Notes under the pieces: model-generated | What the model was told of the DNA's origin: nothing | Databases searched by the model: none | Seen by the model: the letters and a program-made list of their open reading frames with translations, nothing else | NCBI GenBank assembly: GCA_021432635.1 | Contig: MU270044.1 | Location: 24,187 to 68,052 of the forward strand | Reading direction: 5' to 3' | Source of the DNA: Thozetella sp. PMI_491 | Lineage: Eukaryota; Ascomycota; Sordariomycetes; Chaetosphaeriales; Chaetosphaeriaceae | Length of the DNA: 43,866 nt | Part shown: positions 1 through 11,474 of the stretch, in pieces | How positions within the stretch are numbered: the stretch's first letter is position 1 | Layout of the letters: every line of letters begins with the position of its first letter | Program-made: the position numbers and the translations under genes

Positions 1-95
1 GACTAGTTTAGTCTTTAAAATTACTGACTAAAACTAACTAACTAAGGACTAACTAAGACTAAGACTAAAGATTAAGGACTAAAATCACAACCCTG
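1..95. repeat. degenerate GACTAA/TTAGTC array
   Basis: The first ~95 bases are a loose array of GACTAA, ACTAACTAA, AAGACTAA and AAGGACTAA words, with the complementary TTAGTC near the left end. It resembles an expanded, mutated microsatellite or the edge of a repeat cut by the window boundary. It is not the TTAGGG telomere repeat. Confidence 0.6.
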
Positions 96-3000
96 CCCTT
101 TGCTGCAAGCGCACACGCCGCTACTGCTCTTTCCCCCTCCTTCCCTTGCCTGCCATTCTAGTGGCTCGCCCCCGCTGTGCCCGCTGTGCCCGCTGTGCCC
201 CGGGCGCCCGATGGAGCCTCCACCCTGCGCGCTCGGACCCGCGCCCGTGGGTTATACGGGCACGGGCGACGAACAATACGGACTGTGCGCCGGCGGCAAA
301 GAGCGCTACCAACTGGCAAACAAAGGCCCAACCCGTGGCGGCGATCCGGCAAGCACCCAGCAGCAATTGACTCTTGGTCCCGCCTGCTCCCTCGGGCCTA
401 GCCAACTTGCCAATGTGCTGTACTACGCAGGGTAGCAGTTTTCCCCTCCTCACGGTCGTCATCGCCGCGCGGGGGAGCATTTCAGTCGCTCATTGTCCCC
501 CGCTCAATGGCTTGCTCTATGGCCGCTCAATGGCGCCGGACGCGGTGGACATTTGGCGGAGTGATACATGTCTCAGTCCACCCCAAGAGCCAAGATAGAT
601 TCCCAGGCACAAAGGGAGGGCTCGTGGCAATTTGGCGGAGGCGGCTTGCAGCAACATCCCAGCATTCCACTTCCATCGAGGCCGGATCCCTCCAGGCCCT
701 ATCTCCCGTCCCGGACACTCTAGCGATACCCGCCGGTTTAGGAGCCGAACCCCCATCGCCCCCCCGTCCATCCGACTCCGAGAACGTGTTGAGAGCCTGG
801 TGTAGCATCTACTCGACTCCAATATAGTGCCTCCAACCTGGGAAGTCCCCGTTCAAGTCGGCCACATTAGACCGATGTGAAGAGCACTTGGTACTGGCTC
901 AGGGTCCCGTTTTTGCCACAGTTGTCTGTGCTCCCAAGAAGTCTATCGAACGGGTCTACGGTAATATATGGAGTCCAACCCGTTGTGCCGTTTGTAGTGT
1001 CCACATCTCGACGCCATCTTGTAGCTAGAACCGGGAGAAGGGTGGAAGGACAGGCGTGCTAGAAACACGTTTCCGTCCCTACTATCCCGCCACCATCGTC
1101 CGAAGGAGCCTTTTGATACGCACATGCGGCCGCGATAGAGATGCAGCATGCACCGAAAATTGCTGTCGATCCGTACATGACGCGCAAGTGCTCCGCGAAA
1201 CAAGGCAGGACGGAAACACTCCACCAAGCAGCGCAACGCTCCACGACCGAGTTTGCTGTGGTTCCTCATCTGATCTTGCTGCGGGAAGGGCCTCCCGGCG
1301 CAGGGGCACAAGAGGGCTTGCACTGACGTGCTTTGTTTCACTCCACGCTTCTGGGCGTACCGTCGCAGAAGCCCTCGGGGCCAAATCATGCTGGAGGCGA
1401 GGACATGAGATGGGTATCAGATGGGCATTGTCACCCGTCATTTCCCTCAAAGGAGTCTATAACGGATTGCTACCTTGAAGATGGGACGGGTGCTATAACA
1501 GTTCACGTACACACTGGGAGCCCCGCGGGGCCACCTACCGGCTCGAGTAAAGGGGCCGGGCTATCGCCGGCGGTAATCGACTCCCGGGCTTGGTATATCC
1601 TTGACGGCCATCAAATAGATAGACAAGGGCTTCGCCTCCTGGCCGAGCACATCATGGCAACGGCGTGCGTGGCTGGCAACTGGGAACAAGGTTCGATGTT
1701 CTCATACACTTAAGACCCCTCCTATAAGAGCTGGGACAGGGTGTGCTCGTTTGTCCCAGGTTGCGGGGCACCCAATATGTATCTACCCAAGACGGGGAAG
1801 GAGGCAGGTTGCGACAAACGCCGTTCCGTATCCTCCCGGTGCGCGGGAGGCCTGACGATGATGCCAGAGCGAAATCTCTGAAGAGTCAAGTTCTACACGG
1901 CAGCGCTGCACTCCCTACGACTCCGAATGCGTCGTACGGATACTGAGTACTCTGGAGTTCGAGGGATTCGTATAGGGTACGTAGATGCCAATCAAGACTT
2001 GCTTGTGGTGGGGTCGAGTAAGCCAGTCCAGGTATGGCAAGGCGGGCAAGGGATTCTCAGCTAGCCTTGGCCTATAGTAGCGTTGACCGCTTTGCGACGA
2101 GTCAGAATACTCTGGAACAGCCCGAGGCCGGGCCTGCATCAGCTAGCGATTCCAAGTTTGCGTAGGCGAGAGGTGGCCGACAGCTGCTGTTCGTCCCTTA
2201 TGGACCAGCGACCCTCTTGTTTTTGCGCCACCAGCGGCGCCTCCGGTGCTCATCAAGGGTCTGGACGCGCAGAGCCTACGTAGTGCAACTCGTTCCAGGC
2301 TTGGGTGCTCTGTTTCCCGTACCGAGACCCGAAGCCTACCTTCGGTGCGCGACTATTGCCTCGTGCCGTGGCGAGCCTGGATAGTCCCAATTATGGGCCG
2401 GACCAGCCTGACAGTGGCCTTCTCGATCACCGAATCCTGCGTGACCGAGTTCAATAATCCGCCGCCCCCCACCCCCGGTGGTGTCTCCTGCGACTGTATG
2501 AGGGAAAGCGGCCAATGCCAATCTCGAGCAGGCCCGGGGCGGAAGCCAGTTCTGGGTTATGGGGAGGCATTATTAGTGAGCATTCGGGGGAAACGTGGGA
2601 TAGAGGGGTCGTGTGCCAGCCAAAGAGAGCGGTGGAAATTCCCCGAAGCCGGGCCACCATGTCACCGTTGCCCCTGACTAGGCCGCATTCGACGTTGCTT
2701 TGATTGCGGGTCGCAAAGCTATCACTTCGGATACGCGGCGAAGAAAACGGGCATGAGAATCAAGGGAGCCTTTCATGGGGAATGGGGATCAAAGAGCCTC
2801 GGTGTCTGCTCCGCGAACAATCGGCCTACCGGGCCCTTTTGTAGACACCTTACGGAGGCACTCGACTCCAGTTTGACTTGGAGGGGGACGGAAACCTTTG
2901 AATGCCTTTCGACGGATTCGCGACGAGGTCAAAGCGGACTGCTAGCGTCGGGCCTTCTCTGATTGGCACTTTTCCTCTTGCCCCTCCCAAGCCAAGCCGA

Positions 3001-3303
3001 GCGGGAAGGCCCGAGCTCTTTGCTGAAAGCTGGTGAGTGGATGGGTGGGGGCAATTCGGATCGGATTATCTCCCACCCTATCGAGCTCGAAAAAAGTTGC
3101 GATAAGCCTTTACCTTGATATCGCAGAGCCGACGCAAGCCTTGAGAAGAGACGAGGGCAAAAGTAATGATTACAAGGTGCGCCAGCTCGACCCAGCTCAT
3201 CGACCCAGCGGCTGTCTTTCCAGTTTGCTCTAAAATCGAAATCTACATGTTAATTACCCCGTCCCTTGCTCGGTGAGAACACCGAGCCGCCCTTCGAGCC
3301 GCT
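96..3303. other. intergenic, no gene recognised
   Basis: Short open frames occur in all six frames, none longer than about 150 codons. None shows a domain, conserved motif or credible exon chain. Composition is similar to the rest of the window, with no AT-rich RIP-like block. The last few hundred bases must contain the promoter of the BCD1-like gene starting at 3304. Nothing else can be supported. Confidence 0.5.
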
Positions 3304-4767
3304 ATGGCCGATCCTCTCCTCTCGACTCTTTGCGCCATCTGCCACACCGAGCCCAAGAAATACAAATGCCCCGGCTGCGGGATCCGGACATGTTCTCTAC
3401 CATGCATTCAGAAGCACAAGGCGCGCGCAGATTGCTCCGGGCAGCGGAACCCACGGGCCTTTGTCCCCGCCGCCCAGTTGCGAACCCAGGCCGGAGTTGA
3501 CCACGACTACAACTACCTCTCGAGCATCGAGCGCGCCAAGCGGCGTCTCGAGAAGGAGATCGTGGACGAACGCCGCCTTCTCACTGCCGAGAATTTACGC
3601 CCCGTCGACGAAGACCGCCAGTACAACAAGGTTTGGCAGGGCGAGGAGCTGCACTTCATGCGACGGGAGGATGCGAGGCGGTATAAATTCAGTCGGTTCG
3701 GCGGCAACGAGCGAGCTGTGCGCCGGCGGCTTAAAATCATGGACATCGAGCTACTCGAAATGCCCAAGGGTCTGCAGAGGTACAACGAGAACAAGACGGC
3801 ACTAAATCGGCGCACCTTGAGCATCAACTGGCAGATTGAGTGGCTCGTCTGTGGCCGCGACGGCCAGGTGATGCGGATCCTTCGAAAGATGCTAGATGAG
3901 ACACTCATGTCCGATGCTGTGACGGAAGCGCTCCGGTGGCACCAAGCCCAGGTGGAGAGAGAGCTGCGAGAGAGAGATGGGGATACAGAACCGTCGGCCA
4001 AGAGGCGGAAGCTAGCTGGCAAGAAGCACCAGGGGGAGAGATTGCGGGAAACCGGCCAGGACGCTGTGTTAGCTACGTGGCCTTGCTCCGACTATACCTT
4101 TCAATCATGTGTCACGGCCGTCTGGGACCATACCGCCGATTCCGCCACTGTACCCCAGACGACCCAGGAGCAGGCAGCCGAGATGGCGCTCTGGCAATTC
4201 TTCCTCCTCAAGGCGGGCCAGGGAGTCAAGGAAAAGGCCCTTATCCCCATCTCGTCAGCAAACGTCCCGCTTCATTCTGTTCTCTCCGGCCGCACAGTAG
4301 TCGAATTTCCCACAGTTTATGTCCTCCCACCCCGCGCCGAGATTCCGGAAGGTTTTACGCTTGGCTCCACCGAGCGGCGGGTTCGCAAAGGCATTGAAGA
4401 GGACCTATTCAATGATGAGGATGATGCACGGCTAGTAAGCCGGAATCGCGCCGGGGCCGACCACGAGAGCCGGCGACCGAAGAAGCAGGCCCGGGGTGCG
4501 CAGAAGAAGGGCGGCCCTACCCAAGGTGGCGCAGCAGAGAACGAAGAGGACGGCGAGATATTTAGTGATGGTGAGAATGTCAAAATGAGAGACGACGTAA
4601 GCGTCACCAGCTCGAGCACGATCAGTACCATCAGCAGCGACACCAGTTCTTCCGAGGACCAGGGTGATATGACCACAGATCAGCCTCTCTCGAAGGAGAT
4701 TCCGGGAAACATCCCCAAACAACACAGTGGGCTCGTGGATTATGGCTCGTCGGATGAGTCGGACTAG
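3304..4767 (+). CDS. BCD1: zinc-HIT box C/D snoRNA assembly protein (BCD1-like)
   Basis: Single-exon 487-aa protein. Residues 10-44 form a zf-HIT treble-clef finger with ligands C10, C13, C22, C25, C30, C34, H38 and C44. The family signature YKCPGC is followed by RTCSLPC and a KHK segment. Behind the finger lies the BCD1-type conserved region (HDYNYLSSIER, then a KRRLKIMDIELLEMPKGLQRY block and NWQIEWL). The C-terminal ~120 residues are charged, Ser/Glu/Asp-rich and probably disordered. BCD1 proteins act in the nucleus to stabilise or assemble box C/D snoRNPs for rRNA methylation. The start at 3304 places the finger right at the N-terminus, as is usual for the family. It is transcribed towards the remains of pirin and appears intact. 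Confidence 0.9.
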   Translation: MADPLLSTLCAICHTEPKKYKCPGCGIRTCSLPCIQKHKARADCSGQRNPRAFVPAAQLRTQAGVDHDYNYLSSIERAKRRLEKEIVDERRLLTAENLRPVDEDRQYNKVWQGEELHFMRREDARRYKFSRFGGNERAVRRRLKIMDIELLEMPKGLQRYNENKTALNRRTLSINWQIEWLVCGRDGQVMRILRKMLDETLMSDAVTEALRWHQAQVERELRERDGDTEPSAKRRKLAGKKHQGERLRETGQDAVLATWPCSDYTFQSCVTAVWDHTADSATVPQTTQEQAAEMALWQFFLLKAGQGVKEKALIPISSANVPLHSVLSGRTVVEFPTVYVLPPRAEIPEGFTLGSTERRVRKGIEEDLFNDEDDARLVSRNRAGADHESRRPKKQARGAQKKGGPTQGGAAENEEDGEIFSDGENVKMRDDVSVTSSSTISTISSDTSSSEDQGDMTTDQPLSKEIPGNIPKQHSGLVDYGSSDESD

Positions 4768-5526
4768 ATGCGCATTTGCTAAGCAGGAGTATACAGCGTC
4801 AGGGTTTGGTTCAGTCAAAAGGGGGGCATATAGTGTGCTTGCAATGGTTAGCATTTGATACCCTGATTCTCCAGCAGAGCACAGCGAAAATACAACTTAA
4901 TACATACTTCCCAGTTCAAGAGCAGCATCAATGTGAAATTAAGCATACCCGCGACTACCGTTTAGGTGGATAAGCGTCACCAAGCATCGCAATTTATTAA
5001 AAGTCTTTTCCACAAGGTGGCGGTGTTACACACCACTTGATATATTGACCCTACCTTGGGGCACATGTGGTAGATTGTGCACTGAGTTTACACCCAGCTG
5101 TTTTCCGGCAACTTTGCCTATCAGAGTACTCGCTGGCAGTGGTTCCAGCTTTGGCCCAGTTAGTCTGCAACCGGCTCTGATAGTCCGCAGTGAGCCAGTT
5201 GGCCCATAGCGAGCCAGTTGGGCCAACATGCCGGCTATACAGGATTGTAAGCTACATAAAGGAAAGGAAGTGATCCGGGCCATTCATCAGTCCGGTTCCT
5301 CGTTGCTGTTTGGTAGCCACTGAGTTGGCCTAAAAGAGCCAGTTGGCTAGCAAGTAGAAACCACAAATGGGAGCAAGATGTGAGTAAGTAAAGGATATAT
5401 GCTTTTCCTAAGTATGGATATTCTAACTCCTGAACTAGGTGAACAATGCGCTAGTAGGCCCATATATACAAGGACCGATTTCCAAATCTATGTACATATC
5501 ATAAATCTAGACCCTGTTCCAATGGC
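4768..5526. other. intergenic between BCD1 and pirin 3' end; short GAGCCAGTTGG repeats
   Basis: Convergent 3' regions of BCD1 and the pirin 3' fragment. The word GAGCCAGTTGG occurs at 5192-5202, 5211-5221 and 5336-5346, with a related GGCCCAGTTAG near 5155. No open frame shows coding character. Confidence 0.5.
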
Positions 5527-6450
5527 CTAGTTGATCATGGACTTGCCAATCTCGCTCTTCCAGTCCTTCGCCCTCTCAAAGCCATTCGAGTGCGTCTGGT
5601 AGTCCATGAATGCCTGGTAGACCTCCTCCTGGCTACTGAGCACAAACGGCCCATACTGCACCACCTTCTGGTCTAAGGGGGTGCCGGCAATAATCACGAA
5701 TCGCCCGTTCTTCTCGGCGCCGGCGTCCACGGCGGCGTGCACCACCTCGCCGTCGGCCTCGAAGACGACATTGTGGAACTGCTCAACTGGCTGCTGCTGG
5801 CCTTCGGGCCCGAATAAGGTCTGGCCCTCGAGCGTGTAGGCGAAGGCGTTCCAACCCTTGGGGAGCGGCTGTGCGATCTTGCCGCCGGGCTTGATCTCGA
5901 CGTCCAGGATCCATACTGGCGTGTATGCGAGGTCCCGGACGCTGTCGACGCCGTGGCTCTGCCCCGAGATCACCTTAACCGTCACCTTGCCGTCGTCGGC
6001 GGTGGCGATGGGGATCTCGCCGGCGCGCAGGTCGCGGTAACGAGGCTCCGTCATCTTCAGCTCCTTGGGCAGGTCAACCCACAGTTGCAGGCCGACATTA
6101 GCGCTGCCATCTGCGTTCTGGCGCGGCATCTCGGCATGCATCACGCCGCGACCTGCCGTCATGAACTGAAGATCACCAGAGTTGATGGTGCCCTTATTCC
6201 CAGCGAAGTCTTCATGATCGAAAGCGCCATTAAGCATATAAGTTATCGTCTCTTGGCCTCTATGGGGATGATAAAAAAAATTTGGGCCGTTGTCTTCAAA
6301 GGTCAATTCAGCAGATCCATTGATGCTAGCTAGGACTTTAGGCTCATTACCTATCTCCATTGTACCCTGAAGCATCCTCCTCTTTGTGCTTAGTCCGAAG
6401 CACCGGTAGATATCCTCAATACGGCCTCTCATCTTCCTCCACCCCTTCAT
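5527..6450 (-). pseudogene. pirin, 3' (C-terminal) fragment with foreign 5' sequence
   Basis: From 6270 downwards this encodes about 247 residues of a pirin-family cupin, beginning exactly at the HPHRGQETITYM motif. It continues through the GDLQFMTAGRG and HAEMP blocks to the full C-terminal cupin. The metal-ligand motifs HxH (HPH) and HxE (HAE) are both in this part. Pirins are iron-binding nuclear or cytosolic cupins, some with quercetinase activity. The ~90 residues that should precede HPHRG are missing here and lie 14.4 kb away at 20658-21071. Codons 1-60 of the open frame (6450-6271) are not pirin and come from the inserted island, yet they happen to be in frame. The ATG at 6450-6448 overlaps the TGA of the neighbouring island gene as ATGA. 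A truncated chimeric protein could be made, but normal pirin cannot. Confidence 0.88.
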
Positions 6451-8096
6451 ATAACAACACCTGGAGCCTCCTCCTCGGCCGAGAGCTTCTCCGCTTCTAT
6501 CGTCTCTATCATCTGGTGACAGGCTTGGCGCTCTTTCTCGAGCTGATCAACAATGCTAAGCATAGGGTGTCGTGCCTCAGTGATTAGACGCCTGCTGACA
6601 GCGAAAATATAGTCGCGGAGCTCATCAATATCCATTGAATCTCCTGGACCTCGGGTTCCTGCATCGAAATCTGTCGTTGGGATCCGCTGCAGCTGTTCCT
6701 CCTGGGCCTGAATCACGCCGCGAACAGCATCTGCCAATACTGTAAAACGATGTTCCGAATATTTGAGGGTTCGGATGGCTGCTGATTGAGCCATGGAAGC
6801 ATCATTCACCTGGTTACTGGCCTCTGAGACGGTGCTTAGCCGCACAACCGTCGTCGTGTAACGATGTGCTTCTCGAGCTCCGAACGCAGCATCTTTATTA
6901 TTCAGGACATGACCATCCTTGGTCCGGAATTCGGCCCACAGGAGGAAATGGGCGATAAAGATCGGCAGAGAGGCGATTTCAAGAGGTCTTTCGATACCGC
7001 ACTTCGTTTGCCTGAGCTCCGTAGCGAGAAGTCGGAGATGGTCCTCGCTGATGTCAATATCAAGGGCATGAATATCCTGTAAGACACGTTAGCTATCACA
7101 TTGTATTTGCGATATAGGCAAAAAGAGATCGCTATCAAAGCTCACCCTAAGTTCCTTCGCGGCTTGTTTCACGAGCTTGTCTCTGACGTTGGAGGTTCCA
7201 TTGATAAGATGGTCCAACGACTCCACGTCTTCTTCGTCTACTGCCATCAGTGTAGGAGTGATCGGCCTATTCTGGGGAAGGATGAAGCGCAGCTGAGCAT
7301 TATTCCCGGCCATCAACTCCAGGTCGGCTCCAAGAGTAATAAATGGTGCAAACTTATTCTCCGTGTCGTCTGGCAAGGTGGCCCGCTGGTTGACGCTACC
7401 GTCGGAAATCTTGGCAACCGCCTCAGGACGTTGCTCTTGGATCGTCATGGCATGATCCCTGATTGCCTCTCCCCATAATGTTGTCCGTTTCTTCGCAGAG
7501 GTGGCAATTTCGGAGGTCCATTCCTGGTAGTAAAACAGACGATTATCTTTCTCTGAAGGGAGGGCGGCGAGGCGACACAAGCCGTCTTGTTTGTCGATTA
7601 AAACATAGAAGTTGCTTTTTTTTTCAATGAGTCGCTTAACCACCAACAGGGTCCCTGGGATAGTATTGATATGTGAATATTTATCGACTGGGTGGGAAGT
7701 ACTGATCACTCCCTTGTCGGCTGGCTTCTGATTCCGTTTCTTCGTCTCCTCGTTAGCCGGCAGGAACTCACCGATCACCAGGACTAAATCGGTGGCTGGA
7801 GCATCATCTGTGGCAAGCTCCTCTGCACTCCAGCTTTTACCAGCACCGGCTTGATCTTCCCAGGACAGGGCGTCGACTTGGGTACCTCCCTTCCGATTAC
7901 TCCCTTGGCCGATCACATTCCGGACACGTATAATTTGCGACTGCTGGCGGTCTGCTTTCCCGACCCTGTATGTAGCCAACATCGGGTTGAATGCGAGGTC
8001 ATAATCGGCATTGGCAGCCATCTTGTCTCGAAAGCAGTCGTGGGTGATGCTTTGGTCTTCGATGGTGAGCTGGAGGTGATTGATCTTGGGCGGCAC
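6447..8096 (-). CDS. island gene 1: unknown protein, two exons
   Basis: Exon 1 runs 8096-7146 and exon 2 runs 7076-6447. The intron 7145-7077 has a GTGAGC donor, a GCTAAC branch point and a TTACAG acceptor, and frame is kept across it; about 526 codons result. The upstream edge is uncertain. Codon 8096 is GTG, preceded by a plausible 3' splice site (TCTCATCTCAG), so a 5' exon may be missing; the first internal ATG is at 8021. No domain is recognised. The middle (TIPGTLLVVKRL, FYVLIDKQDGL) looks globular. The C-terminal ~110 residues are helical and coiled-coil-like (EEQLQRIP, LRDYIFAVSRRL, IVDQLEKERQACHQMIETIEAE). It is divergently paired with the SNF2 gene. A broken homologue of its C-terminus lies at 36281-36625, so it belongs to a repeated family. 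Confidence 0.7.
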
Positions 8097-8851
8097 GACC
8101 TGAGATGAGATAGAAAGTCAGAATCATTTAGATTTCATGAATGGGGTGTGTGGTTAAAGGAGTTGCCTCTCATGATGTGGTGGTTTTTACTTAGAGACGA
8201 TGGAAAGGCTCGGCTGCAGGAAGGGCCTTAAGGATTAGGGTCCCGGGGGGAGGGACGGACTGGGTTGCTGAGAACAGGAAAGGTTGGTTGCGGAAGAGAA
8301 GGAAAGACTGCGTTGTTGGAAATGAGATGAAGCAAGTAAAAGATCAAATCAAAATTTTAGGCAGCCGGATGTAGTTCACTTCAACTTTAGTCCACTAGCT
8401 TTTCACATTCTACTCACCTGCACCAAGTGGGAACCGGCCTTGACGGCGTTGGCGAGCTTTGCGGTGCGTCTCCTTCAACTTCCCTCCAGCATTCGAGTAT
8501 CACATCAAAGCATCACCACCCTCCACCGCCTCGCTCACTAGAGGGGTTGCATCTTAATCCACGGAGTCTTCCATTCTTTTCCTCGCACAAAGCGTTAAGC
8601 CTCACCTCGACGCGCCTCGCAAAGCTTCCTGCTACCAAGCCTTCGACTCTCGCCCCCGAGTATCCTGATCCTTCACCGTCTCCTCGCCGAATGATTGCGC
8701 CTCAAATCAGTAAGTCTTCCACCGCTTTTTTCGCACAATGTGTTGAGTACCACCTTGGCGTAGCTTGATCTACTTCCCTCATTCGACCGTCACCTTGGCG
8801 CATCTCTCACCACCCTCTCTCCTAGCTGCCTCGCACCTCACCTCCGGCAAA
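8097..8851. promoter_or_regulatory. shared divergent promoter, island gene 1 / SNF2
   Basis: About 750 bp between the two divergent starts. It is pyrimidine-rich on the plus strand in the last 400 bases, as expected for a fungal 5' leader. A GTAAGT at about 8710 could be the donor of a 5'UTR intron of the SNF2 gene. The region may also hold an unassigned first exon of island gene 1 (see that entry). Confidence 0.4.
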
Positions 8852-11215
8852 ATGGCCGAGACCTTCCTGCCGCGCCTAGAAGAGCAGCTTAGAGCTTTAG
8901 AGAACACAGCTTGCTCAAGCATCACCCCTGACGCTGAAGAGCTCTCGTGTGCTCTTGAAGACATATTTAACAATTTACGGGCTGGCAAATTCGTCACTTC
9001 ATATTCCCTGCTTTGCAAGCGAAAATGGTCCAACAGTGGAGAGAAAAAACGGGCTCTCAGTGACACTGCTGAAATCCCAGCGAATAAGAGGCACAGTACC
9101 GATGGCAATATGAGCCAAGCCACCGAGCTTGAAGCCGCTGTCGCGACTGGCGAAGACACGCCCGAGCAGCTTCCTTCAGCTGACCTTGGGGATTCTTTTG
9201 TGATCTCGGGCAGACTGCAAGATATTGATAAGTTCTTTGCATCAAACGAGTTCCAACAGCACATGGTAAGCCCACTACTTGCTACAGGGTGAGTAATATC
9301 ACACAGCTAACTAAGGATGATCAAGGCCGCCCTCGACGATGAGACAGTTGCCCCCATACCGGATGATGCTATTAAGACGACTCTAAAGCCGTGGCAGGGA
9401 ACCGGCGCTACAAAACTCGTCCGACTTGGCAACTCCTTTCTAGGAGGTGGGATCCTTGGGGATAGGGTTGGAATGGGAAAGACCTTGACGAGCTTGCTAG
9501 CCGCCCTTGAGCTCCGACGACAGCTACCGAATCCTGGCTTCATCCTTATTGTCTGTCGACCAACGCTTGTCTTGCAGTGGTACGACGAGATTCACCGTCA
9601 TTTTCATGATGAAAGACGCCCCTTAACCATCATCCTCGACACTGCAAGATGTCTGGCGAGCACGTTACATTCGTATGACATTGTTATCTGCAGTAATTCC
9701 TTCCTGCGCTTAAGATACATAGAGCGCAGAGACTGGATCGATTATCACACAGCTTTGTTCTACGGCGGAACACAATTTGCCGAGCAGACTTACAATAAGA
9801 AGAAGAGCGAGATGAAGTTTCTCGCTTCTCCCCTATTCAGCCAGGCACAGTGCATGGCGCAGAAGGGAATCAGTGTGTTGCTGCTGGACGAAGCCCATGA
9901 TGCTCGAGGCTCCCATACCATCCTGAGCGAGGCTCTTCGCGCTCTCAATTACAAGTACGCCTTGCTTGTAACAGGCACTCCTATTATCAACACCTTCAAA
10001 GACTTCTATGGTTTGCTTGCCCTGCTTCCGGGGTGTCCATTCGTGAGTTTGGCACACTACATGAAGGTTATTGATCCCCAGGACGATGATGACGATGATG
10101 CTACAACCCATGAAAGTCGAAAGGCTAGGGCTAAGCAGATTTTCCACCAAATCAACAGAACCAGCACCCTTGCACGAAGTGGGAAGCTACTACAGCTTTC
10201 CCACCCGGTCATCCAGACAGTGGACGTCGATTTCAGGGATGAAGAGGCTCTCATAATGTCAATAGCACGACTTGTCCGCCTCGCCATGTTCATCCTTAAG
10301 AAAGCTAATGAGGGCGAGGCCAATAGGATAACCGGATTCATGCTGCTGGCGACCGCACAGAAAAAGGCTGCTAGCCCTCTTCTTCCGTCGCGAAGCCCAC
10401 AAGGAATAAGATTTGCTGACAATGACATGGACGACGAACAAATGGAAACCGCCCTAGAAAATGGCATCTTGGACGTTCAAGCTTGGCAGGAGTCTCAGAT
10501 GAATGATGAGTATGTGCCAACTGATTCCGAAACCGGCTCCGAGTCGGAGCCCGAGTCGGGCTCTGCCACAGGTGATAATAAGCCCGAAGGCAATGATGCT
10601 CGAGACTTCCCTCAGCCACGGGAGGCCAATGTCGAGATTGCCAAGAAATCGAATCGCAGCAATCCAAAGTATGCCCGAGAATGGCTTGAAAAACTGGCCA
10701 ATGCTACCGATGCGGCCGTTCTTTCTCCCCGCGTCGTCGCAATCATATCCACAGCCAGAAAGATCACCGCAGAGCACCCAGAGGACAAGATCGTCATTGT
10801 CTCGCAGTCGCACATGTTTCTGGACGTGATACTCGAGGGGCTACGTCGACAACTAAAACCTATGCCACGAGTTGCAGAGTATAATGGCACAGTACCCAAG
10901 GATAAGCGGCCCCAGATACAGCGCGACTTTAACTACAACGCATCCGGCTCGAAAATTCTCCTCCTTACGGAGGCCACAGGAGGCGCAGGCCTGAACCTTC
11001 ACGGGGGAAATCACATCATCCTTGCGGAGCCATTTCCGACACCGGGACAGCTGGCGCAAGTCATAGGTCGTGTGGATCGCCTAGGGCAGATGAAGACTGT
11101 CTACATCTACAAGGTGCAGTCACCTTTGTCGGCCGTCGACAAATATTATATCTCAAAAATGGAAGAAAAGTTGGAGTTCTCAAATGAGAATCGTCAAGTG
11201 GTGCTTCGCCACTAA
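8852..11215 (+). CDS. island gene 2: SNF2-family helicase-like ATPase
   Basis: Exons 8852-9265 and 9326-11215. The intron (GTAAGC donor, CTAAC branch point, CAAG acceptor) joins the frame in phase 0 and gives 767 aa. The ATPase lobes are readable: motif I GDRVGMGKT (residues 183-191), motif II DEAH (326-329), motif III LVTGTP (about 353-358) and the C-terminal lobe ending in QVIGRVDRLGQ (716-726), the arginine-finger motif VI. Motif I has DRVGMGKT instead of the usual DEMGLGKT. An acidic, Ser/Glu-rich insert of about 60 residues (around NDEYVPTDSETGSESEPE) separates the lobes. SNF2 proteins use ATP to translocate on DNA and remodel chromatin or displace bound proteins. No RING, chromo or bromo domain is visible. 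The reading frame looks intact. A degenerate copy of its middle lies at 22150-22450. Confidence 0.88.
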
Positions 11216-11372
11216 TTTAGGGATCATCGGCCGCTAACGATCATGCCTGGGCTTCTGAGAGGACAGCGATAGCTAGCAAGTTGCTTGAGAATCTTAGATC
11301 TACTCATTAGAATGGACGAGGTAGCAATCCCAATTTTGAGAAGTTATGATAAACTTGTTCGTATTGTCCCAT

Positions 11373-11388
11373 CCCCCCCCCCCCCCCC
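11373..11388. repeat. C16 homopolymer
   Basis: An uninterrupted run of 16 C in the short convergent gap (11216-11474) between the SNF2 and GIY-YIG genes. Length is likely unstable or prone to sequencing error. Confidence 0.8.
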
Positions 11389-11474
11389 ACCATTCCCCGT
11401 GTACCATCGAACTGAAGTTAGTATATTAATGAATCATGCGAAGCTCCAATGAGCAGATAATCGTCAAAGCTGAC

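Noticed and set aside
1..95. Telomeric repeat
   Set aside because: Units are GACTAA/TTAGTC, not TTAGGG, and the array is short and degenerate.
1056..1478. Longest open frames in the first 3 kb
   Set aside because: They overlap frames on both strands, have no conserved motif, a Cys/Arg-rich composition typical of random GC-rich sequence, and no intron-exon logic.
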